The position numbers and the translations under genes are program-made. 8,421 bases of DNA, taken from contig JAJDEC010000201.1 of the NCBI GenBank assembly GCA_029259995.1, forward strand, positions 1-8,421, written 5' to 3'. Below are positions 1 through 7,500 of the stretch, in pieces. Source of the DNA: Phycisphaerae bacterium. Its GTDB lineage: Bacteria; Planctomycetota; Phycisphaerae; UBA1845; UTPLA1. How positions within the stretch are numbered: the stretch's first letter is position 1; each line of letters opens with the position of its first letter. The notes below the pieces were generated by a model. That model saw only the letters and a program-made list of their open reading frames with translations, made no database searches and was not told the origin of the DNA.

Positions 1-2380
1 CTGTCTCCGGTGTTTGAGACAGGAGCAAGGCAGATCGCCACGGGGCGCGATCATTGAGGATCGCGTGAGCGGACAGATGGATGTGCGTGTAGTTGCGAAG
101 TCGGTTGTTGAGGGCGAGCTCCTGAATGTTGGCTTCGGCTGCATCCTGCTTGAGATACAGCGTTGTTACTGGTTCCGGTATCTTCGATGCGACCCTCATC
201 GGGTTGTCGAGATTTCCCGAGAGGGACATGAAGACTCGGCCGATCGCGCGGACTTCGTGGCCCGTGCCGGGAATGGGTCCCAGCCCCGCGCCGCCCGTCG
301 ACGTGTAATTCGGATCGCCCACCGCGAGGAGCGATTTGCCTCGATCACGCACGCGGCCGGGCGAGCCGGACTCGGCCAGCCAGGCAAAGAGCGTCGCTGA
401 AGGCGCGTAGCTGATTGTGTATCGATCCGTCAAAGCCTGTAAGGGGATTCGACTCATCGGACCGATCGGAAGGACGACGATGTGCTCGATCCCCTCGAGA
501 TGCGGTTCAATGCTTCGAACCCGCTGGGCCAGTAGTGCCCCGAGATCACGATTCAGATCGACGCGCGTTGTCGGACGCTTCGCCAGCTGCATGGAGACGC
601 GCTCTGCAAGGCTCGTGTCGCGACTGGACCAACGTGACTGCGATCGGGTCCCCGACAGTCGAATCCACTTCGGCGGACCTTCATTGCGCACGACACACGC
701 CCAATGTTCTGCCGCGGCCGCGGCAGTTTCCGGCGATGCAGGGAAGTCGAGCCACGCAATAATCGCCATGTGATTCGACAGGCGCCTTTGAATCCGGCGG
801 AGATCGTATGGCTCCGAACCCGGGACGCCGTAGCGCTCGGCCATCAACTTATCAAACGCGATGACGTCGACGCGCGCAGCATTTCGAATCCGTCGCGCCT
901 CGTCCATGGATGCCGGTGTCGCGGCGTCGTCCGATTCGACGATTGCGAGGCGCTCCTCTGACTGTTGCATTTGTGCGAGCCATCGCGCGCGTGTGGCCCT
1001 CTCGTCCGCAGACATGTCGATGCGTGCGCGGTCGCTCGATACATCGACAGCGTCGATGAGACCCCGGGCGAGACCGCGCTCGAGGTTATTCCACGCCTCG
1101 TCAGGTTTCCCGTTTCGTGCCTGGCATGCCGCGAGTCGCAGGAACGGCGATTCGTCGGCGGCGAATCGGATGCGTTCGAATCCCGCGTAGCTGATTCGGC
1201 GGCGCACGGTCTCGAAGCTTACGGCGGCGCGGCGCCATGCCGCCTCGGCTTCGTCGTAGCGGCCCTGGGCGTGAAGGATGTCTGCCAGGTTGTTGGTGAG
1301 TTCAACAAGCTTGTGATCGTCCACGTTCTTGATGCGTTTGTGAACGCTGAGTGCCTCCAGGCAGGCAGTTTCCGCATTGTCCAGGTCGCCGCGTTCGTAG
1401 AGCACCAGGGACAGGGCATTCAGGGCGTCGAGATCGTCGGACGGATCGTCGCCCTTGAGTCGGCGACTGATCTCCAATCGTCGGCGAAGCAGTCGTTCGG
1501 CGTCGTCGAATTCGCCGCGAGCGCGTTGGACACATGCGAGTCCGGCCATGCAATAGAGCGAGATGTAGTAGTCTTCGCCGTATCGCCGTTTGTACCATTC
1601 GATCAAGGGCGTGTAGAGTTGCTCGGCTTCGTCAAGTCGGCCGACTTCGTACAGCATCCGTGCCAGATTGCATTCGGCGCCGCGCGTATCCGGGTGGTCC
1701 GCGCCCTGCACACGGCGGCGCGAGTCCACGACATGGCGAAACAATCGTTCCGATTCCGGATAGTCCCCCTGGTAGTGCATGACAATGGCAAGATGGCTGA
1801 GCGATTGAAGCGTGCTCGGGTGACTGTCTCCGAGGGCTTCCCGACGTCCTGCGATCGATCGACGCAGGATGAGTTCCGCGTCCGTGATTCGCCCTGCCTC
1901 GCGAAGCGCGTCGGACAGTCGAGCCAGCCACGAAAGCGTTTCTGCGTGCGTTTCACCAAGCAGGCGCGATCGGACGTCGATTTGACGATAAAGTTCGGCT
2001 ACATCATGAAGGTCGATCGCATTCGCGGCGGCATCCGTTTCCTGGAGTTCTTTCTGCGCGGAAGCCGGGAGTGCACAGATTCGCTCCAATGTTTCCACGG
2101 ATCGGCGGGCGTCGTCGATCTCAAACGGGCTGGCGCTCGATGATGCGGCCATCAGGCTGTGCAGCTGTTGCGCGATGGGGATGGCGCCGGCGTAGTCGCC
2201 GTTCATGCGCAGCGATTCGATGCGGTTTCTGAGTACTTCGACGGACTCCGACGCGTCAGTAGCGATGCGTGTCGTCGATTGCGTACGATCCTCGTCGTTC
2301 GGCTGCGCAAATGCAGCGTCCGCGATCGACAGGCATGCCGCCAACAGGAGCAATCGGGTTGTTTCGGAGCGTATCGGCAT
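1..2380 (-). CDS. Exported TPR-CHAT (caspase-like) protein, 3' end outside the window
   Basis: The frame from the ATG at 2380 stays open for 793 codons and leaves the left edge, so the C-terminus is missing. Residues 1-25 look like a Sec signal peptide: R4 and R9, a hydrophobic run from L10, and an AFA|Q cleavage site after residue 25. An L-A-A-C lipobox-like motif at 13-16 is an alternative. Residues about 140-396 hold at least five 42-residue kinesin-light-chain-type TPRs, for example GDYPESERLF near 204 and GRYDEAEAAW ending at W382. From about 560 the CHAT domain appears: a LPIGPMSRIPLQAL stretch, then DRYTISYAPSATLF around Y654, a PGTGHEVRAI motif, and HLSAHA with the presumed catalytic H772. 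The partner Cys motif of the family would lie beyond the edge. The first in-frame stop upstream is near 2447 and the signal peptide supports this ATG, although the ribosome site is weak. Substrate unknown; protease activity is inferred from family only. Confidence 0.9.
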   Translation of the reverse strand, partial: MPIRSETTRLLLLAACLSIADAAFAQPNDEDRTQSTTRIATDASESVEVLRNRIESLRMNGDYAGAIPIAQQLHSLMAASSSASPFEIDDARRSVETLERICALPASAQKELQETDAAANAIDLHDVAELYRQIDVRSRLLGETHAETLSWLARLSDALREAGRITDAELILRRSIAGRREALGDSHPSTLQSLSHLAIVMHYQGDYPESERLFRHVVDSRRRVQGADHPDTRGAECNLARMLYEVGRLDEAEQLYTPLIEWYKRRYGEDYYISLYCMAGLACVQRARGEFDDAERLLRRRLEISRRLKGDDPSDDLDALNALSLVLYERGDLDNAETACLEALSVHKRIKNVDDHKLVELTNNLADILHAQGRYDEAEAAWRRAAVSFETVRRRISYAGFERIRFAADESPFLRLAACQARNGKPDEAWNNLERGLARGLIDAVDVSSDRARIDMSADERATRARWLAQMQQSEERLAIVESDDAATPASMDEARRIRNAARVDVIAFDKLMAERYGVPGSEPYDLRRIQRRLSNHMAIIAWLDFPASPETAAAAAEHWACVVRNEGPPKWIRLSGTRSQSRWSSRDTSLAERVSMQLAKRPTTRVDLNRDLGALLAQRVRSIEPHLEGIEHIVVLPIGPMSRIPLQALTDRYTISYAPSATLFAWLAESGSPGRVRDRGKSLLAVGDPNYTSTGGAGLGPIPGTGHEVRAIGRVFMSLSGNLDNPMRVASKIPEPVTTLYLKQDAAEANIQELALNNRLRNYTHIHLSAHAILNDRAPWRSALLLSQTPET

Positions 2381-2843
2381 GATTCCCAGGTTGATGCTGG
2401 CGACGGGCCGTACCGAATGAAGTTCGGCCGTATTTCCACGCTGCCTCTATGGTAATCGATTCATTGGACTGAAATCAGTCCAAACGCCCCGAATCGCGTC
2501 GCAAGGGATGAAATCGAGCGTGCAGATCGACGGCCAAGAGAGTTCTCATCCGCCCGCTGCGGCGCAGACGAACGCCCGTGCCCGCGACGGACCGATCACG
2601 GCATCCCGGAGCGAGCACGTGGATGCGACTCCCGAGGGAAGACGAACCAGAGCCGTCGCGCGGCCATTGGTGGATATCATCAATCGTCGCTCCGATGCAA
2701 TGCAGCTGCGAACGAAGGGACCTCAGGTCACGACGATCCAGGCGTCTGGGCATCCCCGGCGAGTATATTGGTCAAGTGTCGCATATGCGGATGGACGGTG
2801 CTTTGAGGGGCCTTCCACACATAGTGCGCAAGCTGTACGCGAC
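2381..2843. other. Intergenic stretch between TPR-CHAT gene and tRNA-Leu
   Basis: These 463 bases carry no reading frame with recognisable protein features. The short frames present on both strands look compositional, and one plus-strand frame only gains length by running into the antisense of the tRNA. The stretch must hold the tRNA 3' trailer and the leader and promoter of the TPR-CHAT gene, both read on the minus strand. The only strong structure is the palindrome at 2464-2483. A plain 10-bp palindrome (CGCATATGCG, 2780-2789) is also present. I found no hairpin followed by a T-run that would end tRNA transcription, and no clear -35/-10 pair. Confidence 0.6.
2464..2483. promoter_or_regulatory. 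Perfect 20-bp palindrome, candidate operator
   Basis: Two 9-bp arms, TTGGACTGA and TCAGTCCAA, match perfectly around a 2-base AA centre. The site lies about 84 bp upstream of the TPR-CHAT start, where an operator for that gene would be expected. The 2-base centre makes an RNA hairpin unlikely to be the main role, and no T-run follows on either strand, so it is not a terminator. The symmetry suits a dimeric helix-turn-helix repressor. The inner GACT...AGTC core loosely resembles Rrf2-type sites but the spacing is not the same. The cognate regulator is not in the window and the role is inferred. Confidence 0.45.
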
Positions 2844-2927
2844 TGGGGGTGGCGGGACTCGAACCCGCACGCCCTTGCGGGCAGGGGATTTTAAGTCCCC
2901 AGCGTCTGCCGATTCCGCCACACCCCC
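2844..2927 (-). tRNA. tRNA-Leu (anticodon UAA)
   Basis: The minus strand folds into a complete class II cloverleaf of 84 nt. The acceptor stem is GGGGGTG paired with CACCCCC, followed by discriminator A (position 2844), the base expected for leucine tRNA. The D stem is GCG/CGC and the anticodon stem is GGGGA/TCCCC with loop CTTAAAA, giving anticodon TAA. The long variable arm has a GCCC/GGGC stem closed by GCAA, and the T arm is GCGGG-TTCGAGT-CCCGC. The 3' CCA is not encoded (GTC follows), so it must be added by CCA-adding enzyme. This tRNA reads UUA, and UUG by wobble, both rare codons in a GC-rich genome. It is transcribed away from the sigma factor gene. Confidence 0.97.
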
Positions 2928-3176
2928 GGCTCTGTTGGAATCCTAACGGCTTTCAGCCCTCGCGCCACTACCATGGCCGGTTCGTTGCCCATGCTGACTT
3001 CCTTGCCGTACGCCGAGTGCGTGCGATCAAAAATGTCCGAGAATCCTGGATGACGATTTTCGCCGTTCGCAATAGGCTGATGCGCAACGGGAATAAACGA
3101 TGGGTGAATCTCGCAATCGCCCAGTCGGACCCGCGCGAGAAGCGGGGCCGAATCGATCGATAATGAGAATCGCGAC

Positions 3177-3182
3177 AGGAGG
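3177..3182 (+). promoter_or_regulatory. Strong Shine-Dalgarno fixing the TTG start of the sigma gene
   Basis: A perfect AGGAGG sits 5 bases before the TTG at 3188. The first in-frame ATG is codon 28, inside conserved region 2, so it cannot be the real start. The combination of an ideal ribosome site and a weak initiation codon decides the start. The 260 bases between the tRNA and the sigma gene hold no other gene, and no convincing promoter could be picked out by eye. Confidence 0.85.
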
Positions 3183-3187
3183 CGGCC

Positions 3188-3757
3188 TTGGCGCAACGCC
3201 CGGCGGCGGCTGAGTTTTTGGATTTGCTGGAACCGATTCGGAACTCGGTCTACCGCTATGCTGCGCGCATGGCGTGGGGTGATGATCACGCCAGCGATAT
3301 CGTGCAGGAAGCCGTGATGACGGCCTGGCGAGAATTCGGCCGGTTCGAGGCGAACACGAATTTCAAGGCATGGATGTTTCGCATCCTGATCAACACGATC
3401 TATCGCCTGAATAAACGCGTCGCCCGACACGGCGGTCCCCAGCTCGACGAAGTGCATCACGATCTCCATGCGACAATGGAGCGGGAAGAGGCATGGTCGT
3501 CATTGATGGAACAGCCGGAGCGCCTCCGCGAAATGCTTGACGATCGGCTCGTCGCGTCACTCGATCGCCTCGGAACGGATGAACGACAATGTCTGCTGCT
3601 TCGGATGCTGGAGGGGTTCAGCTACAAGGAGATCTCCGCCGTGCTGGATATACCGATGGGGACGGCCATGTCCCATGTACATCGGGCGCGACTGAAGTTG
3701 CGTGAGGAATTGGCCGCGTTGGCTGTAGAGAATGGATTGTTGAGGGAATCCGCCTGA
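3188..3757 (+). CDS. ECF-family RNA polymerase sigma factor
   Basis: This 189-residue protein has the compact two-domain layout of extracytoplasmic-function (group 4) sigma factors, at a usual length for the family. Region 2 covers about residues 13-77: DIVQEAVMTAWREF (37-50) is the core-binding part, and FKAWMFRILINTIYRLNKR (59-77) covers the -10 recognition helix. A variable linker follows (78-120). Region 4 spans about 122-176, with the helix-turn-helix in SYKEISAVLDIPMGTAMSHVHRARLKL (split here as 145-157 and 158-171) reading the -35 element. It should direct RNA polymerase to a small stress regulon when released from its anti-sigma factor. Its TGA overlaps the ATG of the next gene by one base (TGATG), which implies an operon with coupled translation. 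ECF genes often activate their own promoter, but no matching promoter was identified. The exact ECF group is not assigned. Confidence 0.93.
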   Translation: MAQRPAAAEFLDLLEPIRNSVYRYAARMAWGDDHASDIVQEAVMTAWREFGRFEANTNFKAWMFRILINTIYRLNKRVARHGGPQLDEVHHDLHATMEREEAWSSLMEQPERLREMLDDRLVASLDRLGTDERQCLLLRMLEGFSYKEISAVLDIPMGTAMSHVHRARLKLREELAALAVENGLLRESA

Positions 3758-4518
3758 TGGATTGTCAAACAGCGCGAAAGTGGATGAGCCCGTATCTCGA
3801 TTCCGAGCTGGAAACGGCAAAGACGTTCGAGATCGGTGAGCATCTGCGCGCATGCGAACCCTGTCGACGGCGGTTCGACGCCGAACGGCACGTGGACGAT
3901 ATGCTTCGCGACCGCCTGTCGCGCGAATCCATGCCGCCGGCGTTATGGCATCAGCTTCGCAAGGAAGTCAATCGATCTGAGCTGTTGTCCGGATTCCGTA
4001 TTCCCGCTGTGATCGCGACGGCCGCCGGTATCATGTTGTTCGCCGTTCTGTACATGGCGTCGGGCGATCGGAGCGCGAAGCCGAGCGAAGTCTTCACAGG
4101 GCAATGGGCCCATTATGTGAATCAGTCAGTTCCTTCGGAGAGCATGCTGAGCGATGCGGAAATCGAAAAAGCGCTTCTTGATGACTATGGGCTTCGATTC
4201 TCAACAGCCCGGGAGGACACGCATCGTCATCCTGTCAAAGTCATGGGGGGACGCTACGTGCTCTTCGGCAGCCAGCCGGCACTGGAACTCCGCGTCAAAT
4301 GCTGTGGGAAAGATGCCGTCATCACGACGTTTCTTCGTTCCAACGCAGGCAAACTGCCCCGGGGGATTCAGGAATTGGAGAGAGAGGCCTTCGGCAAGGA
4401 TGTCAAACGCGACGGCGTCAACATCCGTGTGAATACCGTCGGCGAGGCGGAGTTCTTTATTGCATCCGAGCACTACCTGGACGGTCTCATGGATGCAATT
4501 CAGCCGGGCAAGGCGTAG
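3757..4518 (+). CDS. Membrane-anchored zinc-finger anti-sigma factor
   Basis: This 253-residue protein begins with a zinc-binding anti-sigma (zf-HC2/ZAS) domain whose likely ligands are C3, H29, C33 and C36, giving the family's H-x3-C-x2-C signature. One hydrophobic segment at about 82-101 should cross the inner membrane, leaving about 150 residues outside. The outer part contains GGRYVLFGSQPALELRV (164-180) and GVNIRVNTVGEAEFFIAS (220-237). These recall the outer domain of RsiW-like (COG5662) anti-sigma factors, in which a GGR strand and a late G-x-Y/F-x-x-x-S strand flank the sheet; that resemblance is judged by eye. Its function is inferred: it sequesters the ECF sigma factor encoded just upstream until proteolysis or a conformational signal frees it. 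A vicinal Cys pair (C182-C183) sits in the outer domain. The ATG overlaps the sigma stop codon, so both are probably made in balanced amounts. Confidence 0.9.
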   Translation: MDCQTARKWMSPYLDSELETAKTFEIGEHLRACEPCRRRFDAERHVDDMLRDRLSRESMPPALWHQLRKEVNRSELLSGFRIPAVIATAAGIMLFAVLYMASGDRSAKPSEVFTGQWAHYVNQSVPSESMLSDAEIEKALLDDYGLRFSTAREDTHRHPVKVMGGRYVLFGSQPALELRVKCCGKDAVITTFLRSNAGKLPRGIQELEREAFGKDVKRDGVNIRVNTVGEAEFFIASEHYLDGLMDAIQPGKA

Positions 4519-4573
4519 AACGCCGCCGGGTGGCATCAAGTGTTCAACGAATCCGTGCGTCCTCGGCTTGCAT

Positions 4574-7500
4574 TCAAACCCCGATACGCTGCTTTAAGTC
4601 CGGATCGGCCCGTCGATCACGAACACTGAAATACCGAGCCTCGGGATGATGCGCGATGATCGCGCTCGTCGATTGCTCCGGTTCGAGCTGGTATTCCTCG
4701 CTCAACGCAATGTCGATTCGTCCCGGCTCAAGCAGCGGCCAGAGCTTCTCCTGATCCTCCAGCATCGGACACGCCGGATAGCCGAAGCTGTAGCGACTGC
4801 CCTGATAGCCCTGCTGGAAGAGCCGCCGGACTTCGCGCGCGTCGCCTCCCGAAATACCCAGTTCCATCCGAATCTGCTTGTGCATGTATTCGGCGAGTCC
4901 TTCGGCGCACTCGACGCTCAGACCGTGCAGATGCAGATAGTCGCGATAGCGATCCTTGCGGAACCACTCCTGGGCGATTCGCGTTGCGTCGCGCCCGACT
5001 GTCACGATGTGGAATGCCGCCACGTCGACTTCACCCGAATCAATCGGCCGCCAGAAATCCGACAGACACCAGAATGGGGCCTTGTCCTGCCGCGGGAAAT
5101 TGAATCGCACGATCTCGCGACGATCAAACGTCCGCGCATCAATCGATCCCGGCGTCGTCGGTGGCTCGTAGATGACGAGATCCGTACCGTCGCTGTTGCA
5201 TGGCCAGTAACCGTAGACCGCCTGCGGATTGAGAATGGCATCCTTGCGGCAGAGGGCGACCAGCTCATTCAGGATCGGTCGCACTTCCGTCCGCATCAGT
5301 TGATCGAATTCTTCAGTCGTTCGCTGGCCACGCTTGTACTGCCATTGCACGCCGAAGAGCATCTTCTCGTTGAGATAGCCGATGACGCTCTGCAGATCGA
5401 TCCGCTCGATGACGCGAGAACCCCAGAAGGGCGGCGTCGGAATCGGATTCGTCGTCGATACACCGCTTCGCGCCGGAATCACGACGTTGTCCTCCACGCG
5501 GGACACGGATTTTTTCCTTGTCGGCTTCGCCGTCGCCGTCGGTTTGATGAAAGGTTCGCCGGCAACAATACGATCCATCAACGCAAGGCCTTCGAACGCG
5601 TCCTTTGCATAGGCGACTTCTCCGCCATAGCTCTGCCGCAGATCATTCTCGACATAGGCCCGTGTCAGCGCCGCGCCGCCCAGAATCACGCGCGGCGACA
5701 ACGATCGCTCATTCAGCACGATGAGATCGTCTCGCATGACCAGCGTCGACTTCACGAGCAGCCCGGACATGCCGATGGCATCCGCTTTGTGTTTCTCGAA
5801 CGCTTCGATGATGTTGTTAATCGGCTGCTTGATACCCAGATTTACGACTTTGTAGCCGTTGTTCGTCAGGATGATGTCGACGAGGTTCTTTCCGATGTCG
5901 TGCACATCGCCCTTGACCGTCGCGAGAATAATCGTGCCTTTTTGCTCGCCTTCCTTCTTCTCCATGTGCGGCTCGAGATGGGCGACGGCCGCTTTCATCG
6001 TCTCCGCCGAACTGAGAACGAAGGGCAACTGCATCTTGCCCGAGCCGAACAGCTCGCCGACGACTTTCATGCCGTCGAGCAGAATCGTATTGATGATTTC
6101 GAGGGGAGGATGCGAATTCATCGCCTCGTCGAGATCGTCCGGCAGGCCGATCCGATTGCCGTCAATGATGCGGCGCTTGAGTCGTTCGTCGACAGGCAGA
6201 TTCTCGATCGCCTCTTTTTCCTCAAGGTCATCGCCATCGGAGAAGAGACCGATGAAATGCTGAAGTGGATCATATCCCTCGCGCCGTCGATCGTAGATCA
6301 GGTCCAGCGCGGCGTCCCATCGTTCGTCCGTGATCTTGTTCCGCGGCAGGATTTTGCTGACGTGGACGATCGCCGCCGTCAGTCCGCGCTCGCGCGCCTC
6401 CGACAGGAAAACGGAATTCAGAACCGCCCGCGCCGCCGGCGCCAAACCGAAGCTGACGTTCGACAGACCCAGGATCGTTCCGCATTTCGGGAATTGCTTC
6501 ATAATCCGCTCAATGCCGTCGAGCGTCGCATGGGCCAGTGGCCGATCCGCTTCATTTCCCGTTGTCACGGGAAACGTCAGGCAGTCGAAGAGAATGTCCT
6601 CTTCTGCAATGCCGTGTTTTTTCGTCAATAGATCGTGAATTCGGCTGGCGATCTCAATCTTTCGATCGGCCGTCTTGGCCATCGCTTCCTGCGGATCTTC
6701 GTCGATCGTCAGTGCGACGACGGCGGCGCCGTATTTGCGCAGAAGCGGACAGACCTCGTCCAGCCGCTTCTCGCCATCCTCCAGATTCACGGAATTGACG
6801 ATGCTCTTGCCACCGGCGAGCTTCAGGCCTGCCTCAAGAACCGGCGCTTCCGTCGAGTCCAGCATCAGCGGAACCGTCACGTCCTTGGCATATCGTGACG
6901 CGATTCGCGCCATGTCGGGAACGCCGTCGCGACCCACGTAGTCGACGCACAGGTCAAGGACGTGCGATCCTTCCCGAACCTGTTCGCGACCCATTTCAAC
7001 GAGTCCGTCGATGTCGTCGTCGATCAGCAATCGTTTGAATTTCCGGCTCCCGTTCGTGTTGCTCCGCTCGCCGACGATGAGAAAACTGTTGTCCTGTCGA
7101 AGCGTCACATTCTGATAGAGGCTTGAAACGCTCGGTTGTCGCGTCGGTACGCGAACCTTCGGCTTGCAGCCCGCGACGGCCTTCGCAATCGCTTCGATGT
7201 GGGCGGGCGTCGTGCCGCAGCAGCCGCCCACCAGGTTGACGCCGTCTTCGACGACAAACTCTTTCGCCCACTTGGCCAGCTCGTCCGGCGTCAGCGCGTA
7301 ATGCGTCTTGCCGTCAACAAGCTCCGGCAGCCCGGCGTTCGGAATCACACTGACGAATCGATCCGTGTATCGACAAAGGTGCCGCACGTACTCCGACATC
7401 TCCTGAGGTCCAGTCGCGCAGTTCATTCCGATGACTTTGACCTGCGGATACGCCTCGAGCGCCGTGATCGCAGCGCCGATCTCTGTGCCGACGAGCATTG

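Noticed and set aside
13..16. Lipoprotein reading of the CHAT signal peptide (residues 13-16, L-A-A-C)
   Set aside because: The motif fits a lipobox, but the hydrophobic run continues past the Cys to a good AFA|Q site, so signal peptidase I is preferred. Not fully excluded. Numbers given here are residues of the minus-strand protein.
965..2143. 392-codon open frame on the plus strand opposite the TPR-CHAT gene
   Set aside because: It is antisense to clear TPR repeats and has no recognisable features. The minus-strand frame is the real one, easy to miss because it runs off the window.
2508..2946. Two plus-strand frames ending in DSNPHALAGRGF and GTRTRTPLRAGDFKSP peptides
   Set aside because: These peptides are the antisense translation of tRNA-Leu, a well-known source of spurious protein predictions.
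2940..3187. ECF-type promoter (GGAATCC...TCGC or GGAATAA...) before the sigma gene
   Set aside because: The -35-like GGAAT words have no properly spaced -10 partner, and such words are frequent by chance.
2891..3469. 192-codon minus-strand frame
   Set aside because: It lies opposite the 5' part of the sigma gene and runs into the tRNA, and no coding features were seen.
4512..4524. Hairpin GGCGT-AGA-ACGCC as intrinsic terminator
   Set aside because: Only 5 bp long, it spans the anti-sigma stop codon, and no T-run follows on either strand.
4646..6631. 661-codon open frame on the plus strand opposite metH
   Set aside because: It is antisense to clearly conserved MetH domains, shows no recognisable domain, is very rich in Arg, and is explained by codon use of the real gene.
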